In this document: piece by piece, positions 55,871 through 64,000 of the stretch
How positions within the stretch are numbered: position 1 is the stretch's first letter
Layout: the number at the start of each line of letters is the position of its first letter
NCBI GenBank assembly: GCA_021234155.1
Contig: JAJEKV010000047.1
Span: 3,090,494-3,154,493 of the forward strand
DNA: 64,000 nucleotides
Reading direction: 5' to 3'
Source: Isoetes taiwanensis
Taxonomy: Eukaryota; Streptophyta; Lycopodiopsida; Isoetales; Isoetaceae
Notes under the pieces: model-generated
What the model saw: the letters and a program-made list of their open reading frames with translations, nothing else
What the model was told of the DNA's origin: nothing
Database searches by the model: none
Translations under genes and position numbers: made by a program

Positions 55871-56640
55871 GAAGGCTCATTGACATAAGCATTGGAGTGG
55901 CTCCCTGAAAAGGGAATCAGGATGTGGAAGGAGGATGCCCAGGGTTTACCTACCATTCCGACAGGGTCACCTAAGGTCGTGCAGCCATATGCGAGCTTGA
56001 AAGATATAGGTGCATTGAGATCTTCTATTGCCAAGTACATGATGAATTAGGCAGCTATTTCTAGAGCTGGCAATCACTCATGGTCCAACACATATATGAA
56101 TGAAGTAATTGACTATTGGTCCACCTTGTTGCGAGTGCTTGGGGACGTTCAGCCCGGTAGAGCAGTCATTCAGGATTTCTGGCCCAACACCAGGCAAAAT
56201 GCATTGGAAGAACCCAAAAATGTGTTGGTGGATGAGCACATTGTAGCATCTCACTACGTAGGGCCTTTCTCAGCTAGACCAAAGAACCCAGTTGAAATAT
56301 TCGACCCCTACCAAGATGTCAAGAAGGGAATGCTCTTGTGAATCAGGCCACATGATAACTGCCCGACGTGGATGGCTTTTGTCGAAGAGGACCCAATAGA
56401 GGACCCTAATCTCCCTCATTACGAAGAGGTGTTTGTCTTTTGGTTTGAGCCTGTTGCCAGAAAGGGAACCTCATATGCAATGCAATATAGGGATTGCTGG
56501 AGCAAGAAGTGGAGACCCAATCCTAATGACCCGCCATGCTACCAACATTTGAAAACAATAGACTACGGTTGGGCGGTAGAGTCCAGGCCGTTGTTAGTGG
56601 TGATTCCCAATAGTGTGGGGGCTTAGTTGCAAGAATTAGT
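55871..56640 (+). pseudogene. Probable C-terminal half of the DUF7869-like protein
   Basis: One frame runs from 55889 to 56634 with stops only near 56048 and at 56339: VVQPYASLKDIGALRSSIAK, SNTYMNEVIDYWSTLLRVLG, then VDEHIVASHYVGPFSARPKN, PVEIFDPYQDVKKGMLL, and after the stop a Trp-rich C-terminal domain (FVFWFEPVARKG, YRDCWSKKWRPNP). The text continues smoothly over the stops, so they are point lesions. The order suits the end of a transposon-borne protein with a terminal BAH-like or chromo-barrel-like module, though that is only an impression. Sequence left of 55870 switches strand to the transposase. Confidence 0.45.
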
Positions 56641-56865
56641 GGCTAAAGAAGCTAACGACGATGATGAGAACTCATGAGGTATGCAATGCTCTTTTACGTA
56701 ATTACTATACCATATATAACATGCAAGGTACAATAGACTAGCTATTATTCATTACGCTCTGCATTTTTCATCTTAACACAAGAGCTTTTAAACATTACTA
56801 CATTAGCTCTGCATTTTTCATCTTACTACAAGAGCTCTTACACTATACATTGCAGAATAGGTGAT

Positions 56866-57108
56866 TCAATCATCATCACCACCTGCTGAGGTGATCCCAC
56901 TTATCTCATAGCTACTGCGCTCAGGAAGCCAAATAAGGTGGATCATAACACGAATCATCCTGAGGCAACGAATCTCAGCACGGTTAGCTTTGGATTGCAA
57001 GTAGGGATCAAGAAGAATACCCCTTACTTGGCAACCGACAAGATCATTGTAACTCATTGAGCACTTGATCGTCTCGATGTTGTGAACAGAAGAAGGCGAA
57101 TAATCCAT
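56866..57108 (-). CDS. Small TATA-box gene, 80 aa, copy A
   Basis: ATG at 57108 follows a TATAAAAGCAGCTCC box (57152-57138) by only about 36 bases. The 80-aa product has CSMSYNDLVGCQVRGILLDP then YLQSKANRAE, a basic hydrophobic helix (LRMIRVMIHLIWLP) and an acidic end GGDDD. A longer upstream frame exists, but the duplicated copy supports this start. Unknown family. It sits beside copy B in the same orientation. Confidence 0.5.
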   Translation of the reverse strand: MDYSPSSVHNIETIKCSMSYNDLVGCQVRGILLDPYLQSKANRAEIRCLRMIRVMIHLIWLPERSSYEISGITSAGGDDD

Positions 57109-57550
57109 GGAAGATGAATGAAATCCACCTCCGATAGGAGCTGCTTTTATACTCCTGAAAAATGATTGATGTGAATTATTGGAGTAGACTGTATCGCCAT
57201 TATTGAGCGCGTACAAGAGTGATGTACACGTACATTAGTATAATGCATATTTTGTATGGATATGTGTGTCAGGTGAAAACATGCTTTGTATCTTGGATTT
57301 TACTAAGGTAAAAGTGTTTATGCTTGAGTAATTTAGGTGTGATTGAAATTAGGGACTGCTTGCAGATAAAGTGGAGGTCGAAGAGCACATCCTTACAAAT
57401 TTACCAGGTTCGATACATCAAATAATATTGATTATGCTTATTACATCCTTACATACTTTAGAAGTGCTCATATATCATTATTATATCCTTGATAGGTACA
57501 CAAGTCTTCGACGACTCACTCATCATCAACACCTGCTAAGGTGATGGCAT

Positions 57551-57709
57551 TCAGCTCATAGATCTCCTACCACTCGCAGGACCATCTGCTTTGGACTGCA
57601 ACCATGGATCAAGATTGATACCATTTCTCACGCATTCACACAGATCATTATAGCTCAGGTAGCACTTGAAGGATCGGATGTGCTCCGGACGAGGAGGCAA
57701 GGAAGCCAT
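57551..57709 (-). CDS. Small TATA-box gene, 52 aa, copy B
   Basis: Paralogue of copy A with the same upstream layout (TATAAAAGCAGCTCC near 57752-57738) and the shared core SFKCYLSYNDLCECVRNGIN then LDPWLQSKADG. The helix-forming middle of copy A is deleted and the frame ends early at 57551. Upstream 80 bp (GTGAATTATTGG, GCGCCATTATTGAG-type blocks) are also conserved between the copies. Confidence 0.45.
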   Translation of the reverse strand: MASLPPRPEHIRSFKCYLSYNDLCECVRNGINLDPWLQSKADGPASGRRSMS

Positions 57710-58195
57710 GGGAGATGAATGGCCTCTACCATCGAATGGAGCTGCTTTTATAGTGAAGTAAAATTATTGATGTGAATTATTGGTGTAGATTGTAGCGCCA
57801 TTATTGAGCTTGTACAAGTATCACATACATGTACAAGTATGACGCATAATTTGTATGGATATGTGTATGTTGTGACCTCATGTATCTTGGACTCAAGAAG
57901 TAGGTGAAAGTATTGGTGCTTGAGCAAATTAGGTGTGCTTAAAACTCTCAAAATTGCGTTATTTTCTTCAATTAATGAAATCATGCTTTTATGTGGGTGT
58001 TCTGGACATCTGCAGAACTTCTGTTCTTAAGGGCATTCACAAAATTAAGGAAGCTCTCTGGTTGAATATAAAGAACTTATTTTTAAGCTCAGATAAAAGA
58101 GAGCTGCAAAGGTACCTGCACACGAATCCAAAAAACATATTAATACATGCTCTGAATGAGTGTAAGAATGAAATAATAGAAAAATATTTAAAAGC

Positions 58196-58400
58196 CTACC
58201 TCCCATACACTTCTACCATCTTTGATATCAAGTCAAGCTTCCAGCAAAACTCGTCGACATCGGTTTGGAATACAACAGGTGCAGGCTTAGGTGGACAGTC
58301 CCTGTAAGGAGTGAATGGGACCAACCTTCTCAGTCGGTCCACTAAACTGTACAAGGCAACGAGGGCATTAGCATCACAAAAATTATACAAGTAATGAATG
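58196..58400 (-). other. Exon-like segment on minus strand
   Basis: ALVALYSLVDRLRRLVPFTP, then DCPPKPAPVVFQTDVDEFCW and KLDLISKMVEVYG, ending at a GT (58198). The composition is protein-like and no family is recognised; it may be a downstream exon of the gene at 61051-58997. Confidence 0.35.
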
Positions 58401-58527
58401 GACAAGATACTCACTTTGTTTTTTCATCACCATTTTTTTGTTCCAGAGTCAGAGGCTGCTCCTTCTGCATCTTTTGTGGACTCTTGCACCTTGTTTGCTA
58501 TGTCATCAAGCGCGCGGTCAGTGTGGG

Positions 58528-58712
58528 AATTTGACACCCCAGAGGGTGTCAAAAGCAAAAAAAATGTGTCAAATAGACATCTTCCGTAGAGAAAATGTGT
58601 CAAAAGAGAATTTATAGTTTGATAAAATGCGTCAAAAGAGACTTTAAAAAAATTTTAAATGTGTCATTTGACACACTTAAGAATATTAAGTGTGTCAAAA
58701 AAAATTAGAGCC
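58528..58712. repeat. Short element with clustered TGTGTCAAA motifs
   Basis: At least seven copies of GTGTCAAA or its complement lie within 185 bp. TTTGACAC at the left end faces GTGTCAAA at the right end, so the block may be a tiny inverted-terminal element. No coding. Confidence 0.55.
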
Positions 58713-58996
58713 CCAAACACACAAGAGTTGTCTGTACAAGGCTTAATGTATGTGTATACTTAATAATGCAAGAAGAATTAATATTCAATAGAATTTTTCA
58801 TTTTCCTTATATTTATATAAACTTATCTTTCATAGCAAAATTCATATTGTAATCTTTTTGTTGTAGAATTTCAAATGTCCTCTTGTTCTGGTTCTGACTC
58901 AGAAGCAGGTTTATCCTTAATTTCAACCTGTGACCTTGTCTTATGTAAAAAAAAAACTATGGTTGATTATCATAAAGCTGAGATGATTAAACAAAT

Positions 58997-59734
58997 TAGC
59001 TAACTAATCCTGCACATACTTCTTTCTTGGTGGTAGTAGTGCTTTGCCTGGGGATTTCCTTTTTGGAGGGTTCTTTTTTGCTGCAGTCTGTTTTTTTTTC
59101 CTCTTGGAGTTACAGCAGCAACCTTCTTTTGTTTCCTCCTTGGAGTAGACTCAACATACACCTCTTCCTCTTGGGGCTCCTCTTCCCTGCACTTGCCTGG
59201 GTTAAAATCAGGATCTGTATCCACTGTAGCATCTGTAATAGATACAAAATTAGCATCTACAGATGATGCTAATGTTGATGATGGAGCAGACCCTGATTTT
59301 GCAGCATCTGGAGCTTTCTCTGGAGCTTTTTTAATTACTAATATTTCAGTTGGTGCATTTAATGATTTTACATCTCCTGATGGACCTAAGGATACAGTTT
59401 GATCAGTTGGTAACGTCTCTGCAACTCCTGCTGCTCTAGCTGTCAAAACTGCCATCTTCTCTATTTCTTCAATTTCGATCGCCATGTTCGAAGTCCAGAC
59501 TGCTATGCATGTGTTCTCATTCTCGGCGAGACATCCTGATTGGTGATTTGGAAGTGGAAGTTGGCATCTGTTCATATTGAAGCTTTTCACGGTCATCACC
59601 ATCTGTAAACAAAGTCGATGCAGATGGTTCAGTAATGTCAGCGACGAAAGGTTGCATGCAAGTGGCCTTCTGGATATAAACATCCTCATCTGGAAAGAAA
59701 CAAATGATGTAAATGTTAATACACATAAAAGCAA
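58997..59734 (-). pseudogene. Acidic then Lys-rich C-terminal region of minus-strand gene
   Basis: An acceptor (TTTCCAG) near 59693 opens DEDVYIQKATCMQPFVAD. After a frame change near 59560 comes EIEEIEKMAVLTARAAGVAE, a Pro/Ser/Ala-rich stretch, EEEPQEEEVYVESTP, and the basic end RRKQKKVAAVTPRGKKNRLQ. The low-complexity, charged character suits a nuclear accessory protein. No domain recognised. Confidence 0.4.
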
Positions 59735-59779
59735 AACTCAATGTTAATAAACATGAAAACAGAACTTAAGTATGAGAAA

Positions 59780-60070
59780 TATCAGTACATTCGGGTACAT
59801 TCATTCAGAACATGTACATTTCATGTACATAGAATGTATCAAATGTACGTAACTTTAAAAGCGGCCATTCAACCTATATCTATTGTACATTTAATGTACA
59901 TAATGTACATAGATGGACCCAAGCATGCAGATTGCAGAGAGAGAGAATATAGACCTATGCCCAAAAAATGCACATATAACAAAGGTACATAGATATGAAT
60001 CATCTACAGATGCACTCGAACCACAGGAACGCATGCATCCAAAGAAAGAACATGTACATCTACTTGCAAA
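59780..60070. repeat. Intronic cluster of TGTACAT
   Basis: The palindromic hexamer TGTACA, mostly as ATGTACAT, occurs about eight times. Similar clusters lie in the transposase intron (27560-27670) and near 54455-54480. Confidence 0.6.
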
Positions 60071-60203
60071 TGTAGACTCAATTAAATCCATGTGTAACTA
60101 ATACATAAAACACATACAAGGAACAACAATGCAATATAAGACATACATGTAGAACTATGTAGATTACAGTAACAAATATGAATCAAGAGCAATTTAAGAT
60201 TAA

Positions 60204-60494
60204 TCATTTAGAGTGATGCATACCTTGTCCAGCAGGGAAACCAAGCTGATTTTGAATGCCCTCATCCCAAATGCAACCTTTTATGCAATTCTGTTTTTCA
60301 TATACGAGATAAGACAAGCAAAAGAGGCAATAAGGATCTCTGCAAGGAGCCAGTAGCACCAAACCAGATTTGCCAAAGCCTTGGCCACAGCAGGTACACG
60401 AATTGAATGAGATGAACTCTTGTACAGAAGTAGCTCCTACAAGATTTGGCCTAGGGTGCAGAGCAATAGGTCCTGCTCTCCCCTTGAAATTCAA
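60204..60494 (-). pseudogene. RING-like zinc-binding exon
   Basis: The frame contains NSCTCCGQGFGKSGLVLLAP followed by CRDPYCLFC and QNCIKGCIW. Spacing C-x2-C-x(14)-C-x4-C-x2-C is RING-like, but the His ligand is not evident. It ends near a splice donor after GFPAGQG (about 60221). It lies between the coiled-coil and acidic/basic pieces on the same strand, so all three are probably one gene. Confidence 0.45.
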
Positions 60495-60582
60495 AAATCA
60501 GGAATGCCTTTGTTGAACAAGTTCCATGCAACTAAGTTTCTCCTTTGCTTGTTGAATTGAAATTTCATGTTTTTCAATGTCT

Positions 60583-61051
60583 CTAGTTGCTTCCTCGCAA
60601 ACCAATCTCCAAATTAGAACGAAGGTTCTTCTTTCTACTCATCACCAAGTCTTCCAATTTGTATTTCAACACTCCATAGCTAACTTGATTTCCAGCAGGA
60701 TCATTGGCCAATTTGTCAAATTCCAACTTCGTGTCTTTTATTTTTAGGGAAATCTGCTGCAAATCTTCTTCTAACATATCCTTTCTACTCTCAATCAGGC
60801 TGATCACTTTCAATGCATCCCTTCTTTTGGCTTCCAGTGCTTTCCACTTCATTCAATAGGTTAATTTTATCCTCTGAACCATGCTTAAGTAACTGATTTA
60901 TTATGTCAACATCAGATTTAGAATAGCCTAAAGCCCTAGCATTCTGATGCAATACCACCTCCTGCTTGATGTTCAACGATTTTTCTGTTGTAGGTTCCTC
61001 TGTAATATCTGAAGTTTTGGCAAGATCCTTGGCGGTCTTAGCAACATCCAC
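60583..61051 (-). pseudogene. Coiled-coil region of minus-strand gene
   Basis: Frame 61051-60791 (TAKDLAKTSDITEEPTTEKS, KSDVDIINQLLKHGSEDKIN) passes by a frame change near 60845 into 60852-60583 (RRDALKVISLIESRKDMLEE then DLQQISLKIKDTKLEFDKLA), a strongly predicted heptad coiled coil. Upstream, an exon ending in FFKYYELVYGKKQ and a GT donor lies in the palindrome arm at about 61242-61115. Confidence 0.45.
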
Positions 61052-61843
61052 CCAATCAATAATTCAAATGAAGAGAAAATGCCCGAGCAAAATATGTGGA
61101 TATATAGTGGTTTGTTACCTGCTTCTTGCCATAAACCAATTCATAATATTTAAAAAATTCTTTGTTCCATGCATTCTGAACTCTGCCTTCCTTGAATCCT
61201 CTTCTATTCTTTGGAGCTGCACCCCATACTTCATTCTAATTTTGTGACGTTCCAGTACGATATACGGTCTCAAGACGTATACCGTACTGTGCCGTCACGC
61301 GTACACGCCGTCCAGGCAGATCGTGGGAGTTGGAATTGACTCCTCAGGCGCGCGAATCGGAGCTCGGAATGTCTGTGGGCGAAAAGGGGAATGTTAGGGT
61401 TTGATGCCTTATGTAGGCTATCAGTTAGGTTTAGGGTTTTCCATGACACATGGTCTACCTTTAATGGGTTAAAGGTCTAAAGGTGCGCGCATTGCTAAGT
61501 GTGCGCACCATTGCAAGTTGCCCCCTAGGGCGTCCTTGCTTGGGTATACGTCGGCGTACACGTCGACTGGACGGCGTGTACGCGTGACGGCGCAGTACGG
61601 TATACGTCTTGAGACCGTATATCGTACTGGAACGTCACAAAATTAGAATGAAGTACGGGGTGCAGCTCCAAAGAATAGAAGAGGATTCAAGGAAGGCAGA
61701 GTTCAGAATGCATGGAACAAAGAATTTTTTAAATATTATGAATTGGTTTATGGCAAGAAGCAGGTAACAAACCACTATATATCCACATATTTTGCTCGGG
61801 CATTTTCTCTTCATTTGAATTATTGATTGGGTGGATGTTGATT
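61041..61843. repeat. Large palindrome with gypsy-LTR-like core
   Basis: Arms 61041-61316 and 61567-61843 are near-perfect inverted copies around a spacer of about 250 bp. The outer 200 bp of each arm is transposon exon plus donor site (FFKYYELVYGKKQ|GT). The inner 73 bp starts TGTGACGTTCCAGTACGATA, sharing TGTGACGTTCCA with the gypsy LTR start at 30744, and contains GTATACCGTAC-type palindromes. The inner part (61243-61641) could be a separate inverted-terminal element. Confidence 0.85.
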
Positions 61844-61867
61844 GGGTGGATGTTGGGTGTAGATTAA

Positions 61868-62096
61868 GGAATAAGGGGCGAATATGCCAATCCGACAGCT
61901 CTCGATGCCCTACGTCACCCCCCGTGTGAATATGCACCCAAACCAAAGGGGGTTTAAGGGGGATTTTAATTTAACTGTGTTGGATTCAATGGTTATATTT
62001 ATTAATGTCAATGGTAGTTATGTGTTGGTTATTATACTAAAAAAATTTTTTGGCCCTTCGGCCCATAAAAAAAAAACGGACGTGAGAATATAAAAG
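61868..62096 (+). mobile_element. Partial copy of the 46.7-kb inverted-repeat element
   Basis: Matches the right arm of 46741-47259, including GTGTGAATATGCACCCAAAC, the GGCCCTTCGG hairpin region and the poly-A run, and also the interior block GGGGCGAATATGCCAATCCG found near 46895. Only one arm is present, so it is truncated on its left by the palindrome arm. Confidence 0.85.
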
Positions 62097-62379
62097 ACAT
62101 CTAAAACATGTAGCAAAGAGCAATGCACATTCAACGCCTTAGAAAAGGTATTGCATATAAACAGGCCGTTTAAATTATAATGATATTATAAAAGAAATTT
62201 AGGAACTATAAACTATAGTAAATGTTTGAAACAATGAGAGAGACTGTATTAAATGAGGTAATGTGTATTTTTGGGCCCAAACACAACATGGTTTTTATGG
62301 TAGGACATCTTAACACATTTACAATATTGTAGAAGCATCTCTTACACACATTCACAAAAAACATACAAGCATTGAAACC

Positions 62380-62577
62380 CCCGGGAATCGAATCTGGGTA
62401 CTCCAAGCCTCCTCTATCCCTTCTCTTCCAATAAATCTCTCCTTCTCGCCCTTGCAGAACGAATGCAATGCTACCAATCATGGGCACATCCGCACATATA
62501 CTTTCCAACATCGGATTCCAACCACAATGGCTTAAAAATCCCGCAACAGCCTCATCCTCATGATCCAAATGACACAT
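62380..62577 (-). pseudogene. Plant UDP-glycosyltransferase PSPG-box fragment
   Basis: Minus-strand text AVAGFLSHCGWNPMLESICA then DVPMIG matches the plant secondary-product glycosyltransferase (PSPG) signature, where HCGWN-S-x-LE binds the UDP-sugar; the usual Ser after HCGWN is Pro here. The end of the box (final D/E-Q) is degraded and the rest of the enzyme is missing. A captured or residual fragment. Confidence 0.7.
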
Positions 62578-62729
62578 GTAATACTGACATTGTTTTTTAT
62601 TTATCTAACCACTCTAGGTACCCTTTGCCTCATATTCTCATTTCTTCTTCATTATCTCCTAAGCCCAAAAATGAAGATGGCAATAATCGTCTCACTCCCA
62701 ATGCAAACAAGAGAAGAAGTTATTTATCA

Positions 62730-63720
62730 ACATATAATATAATACCTGTCACTTGGTCTTGCCATCATTTCTTTAAGCAACATAGTATATGAAGTTTAAC
62801 ACCGCTTCCAAATATATGATCAGAATGCAAAGCTAATCCGTGAGCTGCATATCAGTTTTATTGGAAGCCACGACTACAAATGCCAGCATAATGTTTTCAA
62901 AGGGACTGCAACAATTCTTCATGACTCAGGGCTAAGCCCAAGTCCTGAACTCCAAGTTTTCATTGACCAAAACATCAAATACTATAGGTTGTGGAGCTTC
63001 GGTTTGACATAATGTCATCAATTTAATATTTAACACAAGCTTTCATGTGCAACAGCTTATCCCAGAGTCATGTTTCGTGAATGTATAGCATAAATAAAAT
63101 GAGACAAAGATCATACATCACTAAATTGGCAAATGCATAACCAGAATATGTAAATAAAATAGAGATCATACATAAGAAAAATCAAGCCCTGGCATTTTTA
63201 AAAATACATACATTGTTTTCAACTGATTATGATTACATCATTTGGTCTTGCCATCATTTCTTAAAGCAAAGATAGTATATAAAGTTCACCGCTTCCAAAT
63301 ATAAGGCTCTGAATGCAAAGGTAACTGTGGAGTCGCATATCGGTTTTATTGGAAGCCACAACCGCAGATGCCAAGATAATGTTCTCAAAGGGATCAGATG
63401 ACTCGTGGGCTCACCGCCCTTTCTTTACATTCTCTATCATTCTTAACCACTGCCAACTACTCTACATAAAATTCCCTGTCATAAATTCCTTATCATTCTT
63501 ACCATTGCCCAACTGCCTTTGCATTCACAGATCAGAGGAATTTTAGCTTATTGCTAATGGGCCTTGTGGAGATAAGAGGAATTTCAGCTTATTGCTAATG
63601 GGCCTTGTGGAAAATGACAAAGGCAAACAAGAAGCACATACGGTATCCAGTTCCAACTACAGAGAAAACCCAAGTCCTGAACTCCAAGTTTTGATTGACC
63701 AAAACATCAAAGGAAGGAAA
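62730..63720. repeat. Diverged direct repeat pair at right edge
   Basis: The blocks TTGGTCTTGCCATCATTTCT, TTTTATTGGAAGCCAC and CCCAAGTCCTGAACTCCAAG occur at 62755-62970 and again at 63242-63690. The second copy holds an extra stretch, including a 40-bp tandem pair (TTAGCTTATTGCTAATGGGC type) at 63535-63613. Probably fragments of a repeat family; no gene recognised. Confidence 0.75.
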
Positions 63721-64000
63721 TTAACTGGGAGCTTGGAATTATCAGCACAAGATCAGATGCCACGGTCCAATTTCTACTAGTTTTGTTGCTGCAGGATGGA
63801 AACTTGAGTCAATTTCAGGAATGGTGAACACTTGGCCAATGATGTTCTAGCTCCAGACACTTGTTGCGGGATTTGGAATATAGTGAACTGGCCTTGTTTC
63901 TTCACCTACTTTCCTTGAAACCAGGGCTTTTCCTGGTGGTGCATCTGAGGGACATTTCGGTATTTCAGAATCATCTGCATGAATTAAATTTACCTGGATA
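63721..64000. other. No feature recognised
   Basis: Nothing supported is seen in the last 280 bp. Confidence 0.4.

Noticed and set aside
55543-56040. Full 165-codon minus-strand frame as one transposase exon
   Set aside because: Only the part left of about 55868 reads as transposase; the first 57 codons are antisense to a plus-strand protein-like frame (55889 onward).

Overview
This is a repeat-packed stretch of a plant-type nuclear genome. The evidence is a plant UDP-glycosyltransferase signature fragment near 62.5 kb, Ty1/copia and Ty3/gypsy-chromovirus retrotransposons primed by initiator tRNA-Met, plant-style introns and TATA boxes, and the absence of dense bacterial-type coding. I cannot name the species. 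Almost everything recognisable is a mobile element, and most elements are nested in one another and decayed. No single gene in the window looks like an intact host gene.

Left part (1-19.4 kb): one Ty1/copia element appears to be split in two. Its 5' half (LTR, gag, protease, integrase) lies on the minus strand at 19403-9923. Its 3' half (integrase tail, reverse transcriptase, RNase H, LTR) lies on the plus strand at 1365-4227. Both outer ends carry the same 5-bp duplication (ATAGT), and both inner ends are the two termini of a Helitron inserted at an A|T dinucleotide. An inversion inside the Helitron and the left flank explains this layout. The copia is further broken by a 6.7-kb L1-like LINE (10.65-17.33 kb, minus) and by a 322-bp MITE (3163-3484).

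Middle (19.4-30.7 kb): a 680-bp-arm inverted-repeat element with gene-like cargo (19.46-22.03 kb), a second L1-type LINE (22.03-23.67 kb), and a 2.6-kb non-coding element flanked by TTAA (23908-26502). These are followed by pieces of a large multi-gene DNA transposon: the N-terminal half of a DDE-type transposase (plus) and the N-terminal half of a DUF7869-like protein (minus).

Gypsy element (30744-44280, target duplication GTGTG): a complete-length but frameshifted chromovirus with gag, protease, RT, RNase H, integrase and chromodomain. Its internal region carries two extra ORFs upstream of gag. One begins with the histone H3 tail and ends with an H3/CENH3-like histone fold; the other is an unrecognised roughly 490-residue protein behind its own TATA box. 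Two 281-bp MITEs of one family sit in the internal region and in the 3' LTR.

Right part (44.3-62.1 kb): the same DNA-transposon neighbourhood continues, with multi-exon genes, an Ulp1-like protease, an FCP1-like phosphatase domain, the C-terminal half of the DDE-type transposase (minus), the C-terminal half of the DUF7869-like protein (plus), a tandem pair of small TATA-box genes, and a coiled-coil/RING-like gene. The two transposase halves and the two DUF7869-like halves are complementary and in opposite orientation about 28.2 kb and 55.87 kb, which suggests a second, larger inversion. The right edge (62.1-64 kb) has a glycosyltransferase fragment and diverged direct repeats.
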